Source: JAGMXM01 sp964458325 | GTDB taxonomy: Bacteria; Verrucomicrobiota; Verrucomicrobiia; Limisphaerales; UBA1319 | Assembly: GCA_964458325.1 (NCBI GenBank) | Contig: CAYWIM010000002.1 | Location: forward strand, 1 to 64,000 | Direction of reading: 5' to 3' | DNA: 64,000 nt | Part shown: positions 17,319 to 25,953 of the stretch, piece by piece | How the letters are laid out: every line of letters starts with the position of its first letter | How positions within the stretch are numbered: the first letter of the stretch is position 1 | Made by a program: the position numbers and the translations under genes | The notes under the pieces: generated by a model | Database searches by the model: none | Seen by the model: only the letters and a program-made list of their open reading frames with translations | What the model was told of the DNA's origin: nothing

Positions 17319-18950
17319 TCAAGAGGGAGAGGCCGGCGGCGATGTCTCGGAACCCGGGGGCCGGGGCCCGGCCGGCTGGTCGCCCAGCGGCCCTTCGTCC
17401 GGGCGATCGCCCGGCTCGGACGAAGGATTGAGGTTGGCCGTGATCTTGAATAAATCGGGCCGGCGATCCAGGCGCGGCGTCACTGTGCCGCCGCTGCGCG
17501 CCGCGTGCAGATCGTCGAGGTCCAAGTCGCAGATGAGAACGGTTTCCTCGTTGGAATCGGCCTCCGCATGGATGGCGTCCCGGGCAAACGCGAAATCCGA
17601 AGGCGTCAGCACGCAAGCCTGGCCGTATTGGATATCGACGTTGTCGACGTCCGGCAGATTGCCGACGTTTCCGGCCAGGGCGAGGTAGATCTGGTTCTCG
17701 ATCGCGCGAGCCTGGGCGCAATACCGCACCCGGAGATACCCTTGCCGATTGTCGGTGCAGAACGGAACGAAAATGATTTCCGCGCCTTGGTCGGCCAGGT
17801 AGCGGGCTGTTTCGGGGAACTCGATGTCGTAGCAGATGAGCACGCCGATCTTGCATGCCGGCGTATCGATCGCGTGCAGCGTTTTGCCGCCGGTCAATCC
17901 CCACCAGGTGCGTTCGTCAGGGGTGATATGCAGCTTCGGCTGGGGCACCACCAAGCCGTTGGGAAGGCAGACATAGCTCACGTTCAGGAGGCGCTCATGA
18001 TCCCGCACGGGGTGGCTGCCGGCGATGACGGTCAACCCCGACCGTTTCGCGAGGCCTTTGACCAGGTCGACGATTTTGCCGGTGTATCCCGCCAGCCGTT
18101 GCATGCCCTCTTGCGGCGAGCGAGCGCCCGTTTGCGATAAGAGCTGAATCGTAAACAGCTCCGGAAACAAAACGAAATCTGAGTCGTAGTCGGCCGCGAC
18201 ATCGACAAAATAAGTGACCTGCCGGGCGAAGTCGGCAAAGGACTTGATCTTGCGCATCTGATATTGAACGCAGCCCACCCTGACTTTTCGGCTGGCCTGA
18301 TCCGGCCGCCGGTAATCCGGGTTGAGCCACTCGATGAGGCTGGCATAATCGCGGCTCCGGCGATCTCGAAGGTAATGGGGCATCACCCCCCGCAAAATGA
18401 AGCCCTCGCGCAGTTGGAAGCTCAGCACCAGATCCTTGAATTCGCCGTCCGCGACTCGATAGGCGTATTCCTCGGGCGACATTCTGTCGGCGTGCTCCGC
18501 AAAATTCCAGAGGCGCCCGCCGGCGAGGATTCGCCGTTTGTTGAGCTGGCGGCACAGTTGGCGCCGCGCCTCGTAAAGGGCGGCGCCCACGCCCAGCCCG
18601 CGTGAATCCGGATGCACATACACGTCCGCGCCGTAGAGAGTGTCGGCGTTGGGATTGTGGCTGGTGAAATAGCCGCTGTCAGTGATGCCGGCCCACGTGT
18701 GGTGCCGCAGAGGATCCGGGCCCAGATCCACAAGCAACGAGGAGGCAGCACCCACAATCTCTCCATTCACCTCTGCCACCAGTTGGCCCTGGGGAAATAT
18801 CCGCAGATGGCTCCGGAGGTGGGATTCCCCCCAAACCACGTTTTCATTGGCAAGACCAGGATATGCATCGCGGTTCAGCTTCATCAAGGCAGGGATATCC
18901 TCGCGCGCTGCCTCTCGCACTTTCACGCTGGCTCTTGTCTTAGTGTTCAT
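17319..18950 (-). CDS. GNAT acetyltransferase-carbon-nitrogen hydrolase fusion protein
   Basis: The 543-residue protein joins an N-terminal GNAT-like domain (about 10-200; acetyl-CoA-binding region VHPDSRGLGVGAALYEA) to a nitrilase-superfamily domain (about 222-515). The nitrilase Glu-Lys-Cys triad is visible: Glu264 in LFPELF, Lys339 in PKLHITPDE and Cys373 in LICYDIEFPE. The tail from about 515 is Pro/Gly/Ser-rich and looks disordered. Nitrilase-superfamily enzymes hydrolyse amide-type C-N bonds, and the fused acetyltransferase suggests modification of an amine-bearing substrate; the substrate is unknown. The start is the ATG at 18950, with a GTG at 18956 as a near-equivalent alternative. 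No signal peptide is present, so the protein should be cytoplasmic. Confidence 0.88.
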   Translation of the reverse strand: MNTKTRASVKVREAAREDIPALMKLNRDAYPGLANENVVWGESHLRSHLRIFPQGQLVAEVNGEIVGAASSLLVDLGPDPLRHHTWAGITDSGYFTSHNPNADTLYGADVYVHPDSRGLGVGAALYEARRQLCRQLNKRRILAGGRLWNFAEHADRMSPEEYAYRVADGEFKDLVLSFQLREGFILRGVMPHYLRDRRSRDYASLIEWLNPDYRRPDQASRKVRVGCVQYQMRKIKSFADFARQVTYFVDVAADYDSDFVLFPELFTIQLLSQTGARSPQEGMQRLAGYTGKIVDLVKGLAKRSGLTVIAGSHPVRDHERLLNVSYVCLPNGLVVPQPKLHITPDERTWWGLTGGKTLHAIDTPACKIGVLICYDIEFPETARYLADQGAEIIFVPFCTDNRQGYLRVRYCAQARAIENQIYLALAGNVGNLPDVDNVDIQYGQACVLTPSDFAFARDAIHAEADSNEETVLICDLDLDDLHAARSGGTVTPRLDRRPDLFKITANLNPSSEPGDRPDEGPLGDQPAGPRPPGSETSPPASPS

Positions 18951-19055
18951 GACCACTTACGCATTGATGAGCCATGCATTAGCAGAAACCAATCCGCCCG
19001 GAAAGAGTGCAATCAGGCTGCCTGCAACCCCTTTCGACGCGATGCAAAGATATGC

Positions 19056-21527
19056 CTATGGATCGTATCCGACGCGGTAATATCCGGCATCGGCCCGCAC
19101 GGGGAAGGTACACTCTCTGACCACGACGCTTCCCCGATCCTGGGCTTGGATCATCGCCTCGGGCATGATCGGTGCCCACACAACCAGATCGCTGGAGTAA
19201 TAGAACTTCCTTCCGAAATCGTCCGCGTTCTTCCGCTCGGTCGACCGAAGGACGACGCTGGCGCCATCGATCAGGCCCGCAACGGCCAGCGGCGCTTCGA
19301 GGTCCGCAACCAGAGGATTGGATCCGCAATGGTATTCCATCCAGTTCGAACGCCCATCGTCGTCCGGGTCCGCCTCGGGCGCCTCGATCGCGGCATTGGT
19401 CGCGCCTCGGCTGGCGAGCATCCATTGCCGCCATTCGTCAAAGGACGCCCTCAGCGGCTCGATGAGGACTTTGTCAAAGGAAACCACGGCAGGCGAGTGG
19501 CTGCTGCCGCTGGCGGCCGCCAGACCGGCACGGATGGCCGAGTTCATGGCAATCGCGGCCGACCCGAGCGCTACCCAGGTCTGGCCATCCATCGAGTAAT
19601 ACCCGCTGAACGAGTTTCCGAACCGGGCCAATCTCAGCCACGCGGCGCCGGATGGGACCGCCGAACTCCATACGATGGCGTTCCCGGGCTGGACGGACCG
19701 AAAACAGAAGCGAGCCACGCTCGAACCCGTCCCCGCCAGGGACAGGAAGACCTGCCGGTCGCCGGCGCCGAGTCCTTCGCGGATCATCAGGCCTGCCTGG
19801 ACGCCCGGCTGGCCGGATGGCATCGGCCCGATTCGAGCCGCCGCCTGAACATCCCCGGCGATCGGCAGAGACAAGAAGCCGCACTGATCGGCGAGGCCCG
19901 AGGCATTCGTCCCCGCGGAGCTGAAGCCGAAGATTCCGCCGGCCTCGCTGCCCCAGGCGGGCACGACCGGCTGCCCGATCTCGTGGACAGCCCACGGAGG
20001 GGGCAGATCCACCACATTCAGGAAGCGCAGGAAGGGATCTCCTGGGATGCTGCCCCCGGTGCGATCCTGGAAGGGCACCACCTGCAAGAAATGATTCCCG
20101 GGCAGAGGCCAATCGCCATCTGCGAACGCAGGGCCTGTCACACTCGATCCCATCGGAACGCCGTTCGTAAGAAACTGCGCCGAGGAGACCGTTCCCGTGG
20201 TTTCAACGCCCAGTGCCAGGCCGCAGAGGCTGCGCAGATTCACCGTGTCCCCATCGGCCAGCATTCGTGCAAACGCGTTGCTGGCCGGGTTCCAAATGCC
20301 CAGGGCCGAGACCGCTGGGATGCCCTCGGACAAATGGCCGTGGGTCAGCGTCGACCATGGATTGAAATGGCCGTCCACGCCCCCCGGCCGCCAGTGGTTG
20401 ATCACCATGTCGGAATAGTGCGGCAGGCGGGTCGATCCCATGCGAAGAACATAGTGATTATAGGCGATGTCGTACGCGCCGCTGTGGGATTGGGCGCCGA
20501 CATAATCGTAATGGGCCAGGAACGTGGAATCGCAAGGGGGCAGAGCCTGGCCCAGGAACAGCCGGGCGAAGTTCTCGAGGTTGATCGCGAACTGCGGGAC
20601 TGCGCTGCCTGCAAAGGTCGTCCCGTAGAGGTCGATCCCATTTTTCCAGGCGATCTCGGCCGCCTGCATCCAAACCTGCAGCGTGTATTGTGGATGGATG
20701 GTATCCCGGCACACCTCGTTGATGAATCCGTTATTCGAGACGGCGGCATTGACTTTCGCCAAATTATCCCGCCAGGCCTGAATCCCGGCGTCGAACCGGG
20801 CCCGATCCCCTTGGTAGGCGCCGATGGCGATCATGGCCAGCGCCGCAGAGGCGCCCCAGTTGTTGTTCCGGGAAGCGGCCTGGGCGGCCTTGCCGTGGAG
20901 ATAATCGAGCATGGCGTCGAATCGGGCGATGTCGTCGGAGGCCCAACCCGCGGCGCCATGATTGGAATACCGGAGAATATCGGCGGCGGCTACCCAGACC
21001 GGCGCATACCAGGCGGCCTCGAGCTGGAGCTGGCTGCTCGATGTTCCCGAAGCCGGGCTCAGGAGGACAAACGTCCTGGCCCAGTCGTTCAGGATGGCCA
21101 GGGCTTTGTCCCGATAGCGATGGTCGCCGGTGATCGCCCACTCGATGGCGTGGGCCCACGCCGCCTGGCCGTCATTGCGGTATTGCGTCTCGGAGCTGCA
21201 CGTCCCGCTGCCCACCACCACCACGTTCGAATAGGCAAGGTGCTGGTAGGCCAAGGATGCATAGGAGGAAGCCCGCATGCGGCTCCAGCCGAGCGCGGCC
21301 ACGGACCCGGGCTCCCAGTAGACGCGATGCTTGATCCGATCCAGCTCCTGCTGCGAGTTCAGGACGGACGGATGCGCAAGCGGCCGTGGCGGAACGATCG
21401 GGGCTGGGGCCGCCTGGGCGCCAGCGACCAGGATCAACAACAATCCCAGCCCGGTATTCGCTCGAATCCAACGAACGAGCCAGGAACAATCTCCAGGTTT
21501 GACCTGGGAATTGACCATGTTTCGCAT
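19056..21527 (-). CDS. Exported alginate-lyase-like multidomain protein
   Basis: The 823-residue protein carries an N-terminal signal segment (ANTGLGLLLILVAGAQAAPA; mature start near residue 40). An alginate-lyase-type helical toroid follows (about 50-400): HPSVLNSQQELDRIKHRV, NNNWGASAALAMIAIGAY and EVCRDTIHPQYTLQVWMQ resemble that Pfam family. A concanavalin-like beta domain is likely at about 510-690 (GYYSMDGQTWVALGSA). The C-terminus holds a calcium-binding type-3-like motif, PEADPDDDGRSNWMEY, and a short beta module ending in GYYRVGYDP, common in secreted Verrucomicrobiota proteins. It probably cleaves an acidic polysaccharide outside the cytoplasm by beta-elimination; the exact substrate is not determinable. 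Start alternatives lie at 21527 and 21518. It is 33 bp downstream of the cyclase gene, so read-through is possible. Confidence 0.75.
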   Translation of the reverse strand: MRNMVNSQVKPGDCSWLVRWIRANTGLGLLLILVAGAQAAPAPIVPPRPLAHPSVLNSQQELDRIKHRVYWEPGSVAALGWSRMRASSYASLAYQHLAYSNVVVVGSGTCSSETQYRNDGQAAWAHAIEWAITGDHRYRDKALAILNDWARTFVLLSPASGTSSSQLQLEAAWYAPVWVAAADILRYSNHGAAGWASDDIARFDAMLDYLHGKAAQAASRNNNWGASAALAMIAIGAYQGDRARFDAGIQAWRDNLAKVNAAVSNNGFINEVCRDTIHPQYTLQVWMQAAEIAWKNGIDLYGTTFAGSAVPQFAINLENFARLFLGQALPPCDSTFLAHYDYVGAQSHSGAYDIAYNHYVLRMGSTRLPHYSDMVINHWRPGGVDGHFNPWSTLTHGHLSEGIPAVSALGIWNPASNAFARMLADGDTVNLRSLCGLALGVETTGTVSSAQFLTNGVPMGSSVTGPAFADGDWPLPGNHFLQVVPFQDRTGGSIPGDPFLRFLNVVDLPPPWAVHEIGQPVVPAWGSEAGGIFGFSSAGTNASGLADQCGFLSLPIAGDVQAAARIGPMPSGQPGVQAGLMIREGLGAGDRQVFLSLAGTGSSVARFCFRSVQPGNAIVWSSAVPSGAAWLRLARFGNSFSGYYSMDGQTWVALGSAAIAMNSAIRAGLAAASGSSHSPAVVSFDKVLIEPLRASFDEWRQWMLASRGATNAAIEAPEADPDDDGRSNWMEYHCGSNPLVADLEAPLAVAGLIDGASVVLRSTERKNADDFGRKFYYSSDLVVWAPIMPEAMIQAQDRGSVVVRECTFPVRADAGYYRVGYDP

Positions 21528-21560
21528 GCGGTTCCCATCGGCTGCCGCGGCGCCAGACTC

Positions 21561-23384
21561 TTATCTTGCCGCGCCTGCAAGGCGCCCGAACGCCGAGCAG
21601 GAAAAGATCATGGGGTAAAGCTCCTCGAAATACCAGAGCCTGGCGAAATAAAGTCCGATCGGGGACGCCGGAAAATAGGCGCCGTTCCGGGTCTCCCGAA
21701 GGAGCCATGCGGAACCCTTCTCGAGCACGGCTGGATCGGGGACGCCCGCGGCAGCCAGCGCATCCAGCGCAAGAGCTGTCTCCTCGATTGTTGCAGGGGC
21801 GTCGGGAGTCGCTCCCCAGCCGCCCCCCGGCTGTTGGGATTGGACCAGCCACGATAATGCCCGGGCAAACGCCCCCTGGGCTTGAAGCCGGATGGATGGC
21901 GGAAGCCGATCCAGAGCCAGAATCACCCGGGCAGTGCCGTAAAGAGGATTCCGGCGATCCGGCGTGTGTTGGCTGCCAAACCAGAGTGGGATCCAGGCGC
22001 CATCTGGGCGCTGCGACTGGGCCAGATAGCCCAGCGCGCGTTGCATGGCTCCCTGCACGCGCCGCTGAAGCCGAGGCGGCATTCGTCCTTCCCAGGCGCT
22101 CCAGGCGGCCAATGCGTGAGCTGTGATGTCCGGACAGCTCCGATCAAAAGGCAGATTCAGCCAGCCCCGGCAGAAAGTGGGGATGCCCCCGTCGCGATTT
22201 TGGACTCCCAACAGCCAGCACACACCCGAGGTGGCCGGGGCTTGCATGGCGGCTGCATGCGGATCGAGGCGGTTCAAGGCCAGCAGCACCCCCGCCGTGT
22301 CGTCCGCATCCGGCACCCCGCCCGGCAGATCGGTCCATGCCCATCCCCCGGGCGCTGCATGTGTGAATGGATGCTCGAGGCGATGCTGCTGCCCCAGGAG
22401 CCAGGCGACAATGGCTTCCCGGTCCAGCACATGCGCCCATTCCGAATCGCTGGATCCGGCGGCCAGCGCGCCCACGCTCAGGGTTGTCAGCCACGTGCTC
22501 AGATTGACGTCAATGGGCCAGCTGCCGTCGGCTCGAACGCTTCCAGCGAGGAACTTCGCTCCACACTGCGCCACTGGATGCTCCCGCAAGCCGCTTGCCG
22601 CCAAGGCCATGACCACAAACCCGGTCAAAGGCGCTGCCTCGAGGAATCCGCCGCTGGCAGGCTGGCTGTCCCGAAGCACTCGGAGCACCGGCGCCTTGAT
22701 CCAGTCGCGGAAAGCTCGCAGAGGATGAAAGGCCGATCCGCGGAGGTTCTCGTGGCGCGCGAGGCCGACGGCAATCAGGGCGGGAATGGCATAGCTCACC
22801 ACGGGCAGGCGCAGCCATTGGAAGAGCTGATGCGGCAGCGCAGCGAGTTCGAAAGGCAGTTGAGGGATGTGCCGCCATGCCTGGATCCCCGGCCCGAGGC
22901 AGCCGCAAAGGGCACACAATGTCAGGATCGGCACGGAAAACGTGCGGTCATTCCCATAGAGATCGAGGATGCGGCTGGCAAGATCCAGAGGCTGAAGGGT
23001 GCCGAGCCGGCAGGTGAGCCATTGCTCGGCGCGCTCGATGGCTGCCATGTGCCCCGCTGCCAGGGGGGCGCGCCCGCGGAACGCTGCCCAGCAGAGCAAG
23101 GTTGTGCTGGGATTGCTGGGGCTTCCGGGCGTGTCGCCCCAGCCTCCATCCGGTTCCTGATGCCGGGCCAGCCATTCGAGCCCGCCGCGGATCAGATCCG
23201 GATTCTGTTCCATCCAGGAGAGCGCTACGGCTGCCACCGCAGTCGAGAGTGCGCTCGAAGAAAGGCGGCCAACCCAGCGCCCGCCCGTGAGCCGATCCAG
23301 CAAGGCGGCACGAGCATTGTCGCGGGCATCGAGGATGGCCCGGGCCGTTTCCGGGCGGATTCCCAGGCGGCCGGTTGCGCTCAT
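21561..23384 (-). CDS. Squalene/hopene-cyclase-like class II terpene cyclase
   Basis: The 607-residue protein is an alpha/alpha-toroid cyclase. The class II acid motif is intact as DADDTA at 359-364, preceded by the family context GGWAW...PGGVPDADDTAGVLLAL. At least six QW-type repeats are visible (EPDGGWGD, PASGGFLE, RADGSWPI, NRDGGIPTF, RPDGAWIPLWFG, QPGGGWGA). RRNPLYGTARVILAL corresponds to the conserved YGT segment of squalene-hopene cyclases. It is slightly shorter than typical hopene cyclases (630-720). The start is the ATG at 23384, which overlaps the upstream stop as ATGA; a longer in-frame version is rejected. As the last gene of the operon, it would protonate and cyclise the polyprenyl product made by the upstream synthase. 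Whether the substrate is squalene is doubtful because no HpnC/D/E-type squalene synthesis genes are nearby. Confidence 0.85.
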   Translation of the reverse strand: MSATGRLGIRPETARAILDARDNARAALLDRLTGGRWVGRLSSSALSTAVAAVALSWMEQNPDLIRGGLEWLARHQEPDGGWGDTPGSPSNPSTTLLCWAAFRGRAPLAAGHMAAIERAEQWLTCRLGTLQPLDLASRILDLYGNDRTFSVPILTLCALCGCLGPGIQAWRHIPQLPFELAALPHQLFQWLRLPVVSYAIPALIAVGLARHENLRGSAFHPLRAFRDWIKAPVLRVLRDSQPASGGFLEAAPLTGFVVMALAASGLREHPVAQCGAKFLAGSVRADGSWPIDVNLSTWLTTLSVGALAAGSSDSEWAHVLDREAIVAWLLGQQHRLEHPFTHAAPGGWAWTDLPGGVPDADDTAGVLLALNRLDPHAAAMQAPATSGVCWLLGVQNRDGGIPTFCRGWLNLPFDRSCPDITAHALAAWSAWEGRMPPRLQRRVQGAMQRALGYLAQSQRPDGAWIPLWFGSQHTPDRRNPLYGTARVILALDRLPPSIRLQAQGAFARALSWLVQSQQPGGGWGATPDAPATIEETALALDALAAAGVPDPAVLEKGSAWLLRETRNGAYFPASPIGLYFARLWYFEELYPMIFSCSAFGRLAGAAR

Positions 23385-24283
23385 GGCGTCGATCCGGCCA
23401 CCAGGCTGCCCAAGGCCAGCAGGCCGTAAAAGGTGTACTCGCAATCGGGACGGCGATCCAAGGCATGGCCTCCAAATCCTCCGCTTTCATCCCAGAGCGA
23501 TTCGACGAACTCGAGGCATCGGTCCGCAGGCACGCAGTGGATCCAGCCCTGCGTTCGCGCCGCGTGCAGGGCCGTCGCGGTCGATAGCAGATCGGGCACA
23601 GGGACAAGGGCCGCCGCGCGGAAGCCGCCCTTGGGGCAAAGCCGGCTCAGCATCCACTCCCGGCTGCCCGGCGGCTCCGGACAACCCAACTCCGCATGCA
23701 GCACCAAGGCGGCTGCGGTCACCGGGGTCGTCGGCGTCCCCAAGCCGTCGTCGTTGACAAAACCGCCCGACCTTTTTCGGAGGCGGCCCAGGCAGTCGAC
23801 CATCTTCCGGCCATCCGGAAGAGGTTCGGCAAACGCCTCCCACGCCAGCATCCCCAGAAAGCTGTCGTAAATGCTGCCTGAAAGCCGGCCCGGCGAGCGG
23901 TGAAAACCGCCTTCCTTGCATACGTGAGCCGCCAACCGTTCTTTCCACCGGACCATCGCATCCAGGCCGGCTCCCCAGCCCAAAATCTCCGCGCATCGAA
24001 TCAGGCAGGTCAGGTGGACAAAATCGATCTCCGCCTGGGCGCATCGCCGCAGAAACCCTGCCACGGCCGGCGCTGGAAGCTCCAGATCCAAAGCCCGCGC
24101 GCACTCGAGCCCAAACACCGCGTAGTAAAGATCGCTCTCGATCGAGCGTCCCCGAAACCCGCCATCCGGATTGAACTGCCCCATGACGAAATCGCAGACC
24201 GAACGGGAAGCGCTCGAGTCAAGGCTGGCTGCGCCCCGCTGCAAGGCCAGACGCAGGCGTTGGCTGGAGGCAGTTCGGATCAC
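23381..24283 (-). CDS. Prenyltransferase/squalene-oxidase-repeat protein (toroid, GGF repeats)
   Basis: The 300-residue protein consists of alpha-toroid repeats, each ending in a GGF motif: NPDGGFRG, KEGGFHRS, RSGGFVND, PKGGFRAA and ESGGFGG. This is the layout of beta subunits of protein prenyltransferases and of cyclase beta domains. The C-terminal LDRRPDCEYTFYGLLALGSL is reminiscent of the Asp-x-Cys zinc-site region of prenyltransferase beta chains, but a full zinc site cannot be shown by eye. There is no DxDD motif. The start is the GTG at 24283, forming GTGA with the stop of the upstream synthase; a much longer in-frame reading is only a shadow of that gene. It is translationally coupled on both sides. 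It may be a cyclase partner, a second cyclisation subunit or a prenyltransferase. Confidence 0.78.
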   Translation of the reverse strand: MIRTASSQRLRLALQRGAASLDSSASRSVCDFVMGQFNPDGGFRGRSIESDLYYAVFGLECARALDLELPAPAVAGFLRRCAQAEIDFVHLTCLIRCAEILGWGAGLDAMVRWKERLAAHVCKEGGFHRSPGRLSGSIYDSFLGMLAWEAFAEPLPDGRKMVDCLGRLRKRSGGFVNDDGLGTPTTPVTAAALVLHAELGCPEPPGSREWMLSRLCPKGGFRAAALVPVPDLLSTATALHAARTQGWIHCVPADRCLEFVESLWDESGGFGGHALDRRPDCEYTFYGLLALGSLVAGSTP

Positions 24284-25953
24284 CGCGGCTCCGGCGTGGT
24301 GGGCCCCAGCACCCGGCTCACCAATCGCCGCAGCAGTCCTTTCAGGTGGGAGCTGTTGAGGCTGCTGAGCGATCGGATGGATTCGTTCCGGTAATGATCG
24401 AGGAGCTGGCGCGCTTTCTCCTCGATCTGGAGCGACAGGCACACCTCGCGCAGCAAATCGCGCGGCTCGGTTTCGGAGGAGGATGAGCGCCACGCTTGGT
24501 GGAGGCGCTGGCGGACGGTTCGGTCGGCGTGCTCGCAGGCCAGCGATACCATGATCGAGGCGCCGGCGGCATCTGCGTCTTTGGGCGAGGCCGGTTCGAG
24601 CCAATCCTCGAGGTCATCTCGAATTTGAAAAGCCACCCCTAGCGCCTCGCTGAAGCGCTTGAGCGATTGCTCGATGGCTTCGTCAGCGCCGGCGCAGATG
24701 GCGCCCAGGCGCAGAGCCACCTCGAAGGCGGGAGAGGTTTTCTGGCGGAAGATGCCGAGCACTTGGGCGGTCGTGAGCTCAGCCGGCTGCCGGACATGGC
24801 ACAGCTCGGCGCCCTGCCCCAGGCAGAGGCTGCGGTGGCCTTCGGTGGCCGCTCGGAACAGTCGCGCCTGGCTGGCCGGAGGCAGGCCGCTTTCGGCCAG
24901 CAGACGGTAGCCCTCGCCGATCAGAAAATCGCCGAGATTGAGCGCGATGGGCATGCCCAGACGCCGGCCCGGGGTCGGCTGGCCATAGCGAAAGTCGTCA
25001 TGATCCTCGAGATCGTCGTGGAGAAGCGATGCCTTGTGAAAACACTCGGTGGCCACGGCGACCTTCCGCACAGCTTCCGGGAGCGGGCTGGCCGGGTCGC
25101 CGCCCGCGAGGGTTTGGTAAGCGCATGCGGTGAGGAATGGGCGCCACCGCTTGCCCCCTTGCACCAGCCAGGCCAGCGCTTCGGCCTCCGTCACAGTATC
25201 GGAGCCGCCCAGCAGATCGCGCAAACGCCCGAGCTGAAACCACGACTCCACCTCCAGCCGCAGCTGGTCGATGTCCACCCGCCCCGGCCAGCGCGCCGCC
25301 GCCCGAAGGCGCAGCGTTTCCCGAAGCCAATCCTGGTCAAAATCGGTGTCGCGGCAGCCGTCTCGATACAACGGAAATGCCAGGCTCGGGATCGCATGGG
25401 CAGCCGTGTGCGGAAAAGCCCGCTCGAGCACGTCGAGGCAGCTCACCCCGACGACCGCATCCACTCGTCCTTGCTCGAGCAGCGTGGTCACGACCGTGGT
25501 GCCCTCGGCCACGAGCACGACGTAGCCCAGGGCCTCGGCTTCCCGTTGGAAACTGTCGATCGCACAGTGCCCGCAGCCCTGGCAGATCAATCCGATCCCG
25601 TCCAGAATGCCCCGGCACTCGCGCCGGTTGCGCAGGCATTGGGGCAAGAGCAGGACCCGCCGATCAAAGGGGATGCCGGCAAAAGTATCGCGCCAGGTCT
25701 CGTTGCCGACCAGGACGGTTGTGAAATCCAGAAAATCGGGGTTGGACCCGGCTGCGCCGAGGACCTCTTGGGCATGGCCGCGCAGCTCTTCAAGCGTCAG
25801 GGGGGGGACCAGAGCAAACCGCTGGACGCGCTGGGAGACCGCCCGGAGCAGAGCGTTGCGGACCGCCTTGTCCTCCGGCACCCGCTGCCGCTTCGGCAAA
25901 GCCCCCGGGCGCAAGGAGGACGGATTCCGAGGTTGGGGGATGATGTCAGCCAT
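24280..25953 (-). CDS. DUF116-polyprenyl diphosphate synthase fusion
   Basis: The 557-residue protein has two domains. Residues about 75-215 form a DUF116-like domain with a Cys pattern: LLPQCLRNRREC (Cys106, Cys113), LICQGCGHC (Cys124, 127, 130) and Cys172. This suggests an iron-sulfur or other metal site. Residues about 235-540 are an isoprenyl diphosphate synthase. The first aspartate-rich motif is LLHDDLED (Asp313, 314, 317), the second FQIRDDLED (Asp446, 447, 450), and the substrate Lys lies in QGGKRWRP. Such synthases condense isopentenyl diphosphate with allylic diphosphates; chain length cannot be predicted here. The start is the ATG at 25953, overlapping the radical SAM gene by 8 bp. 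An upstream in-frame extension to 26367 lies wholly within that gene and is rejected. The domain fusion is unusual and links redox/metal chemistry to prenyl-chain synthesis. Confidence 0.88.
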   Translation of the reverse strand: MADIIPQPRNPSSLRPGALPKRQRVPEDKAVRNALLRAVSQRVQRFALVPPLTLEELRGHAQEVLGAAGSNPDFLDFTTVLVGNETWRDTFAGIPFDRRVLLLPQCLRNRRECRGILDGIGLICQGCGHCAIDSFQREAEALGYVVLVAEGTTVVTTLLEQGRVDAVVGVSCLDVLERAFPHTAAHAIPSLAFPLYRDGCRDTDFDQDWLRETLRLRAAARWPGRVDIDQLRLEVESWFQLGRLRDLLGGSDTVTEAEALAWLVQGGKRWRPFLTACAYQTLAGGDPASPLPEAVRKVAVATECFHKASLLHDDLEDHDDFRYGQPTPGRRLGMPIALNLGDFLIGEGYRLLAESGLPPASQARLFRAATEGHRSLCLGQGAELCHVRQPAELTTAQVLGIFRQKTSPAFEVALRLGAICAGADEAIEQSLKRFSEALGVAFQIRDDLEDWLEPASPKDADAAGASIMVSLACEHADRTVRQRLHQAWRSSSSETEPRDLLREVCLSLQIEEKARQLLDHYRNESIRSLSSLNSSHLKGLLRRLVSRVLGPTTPEPR

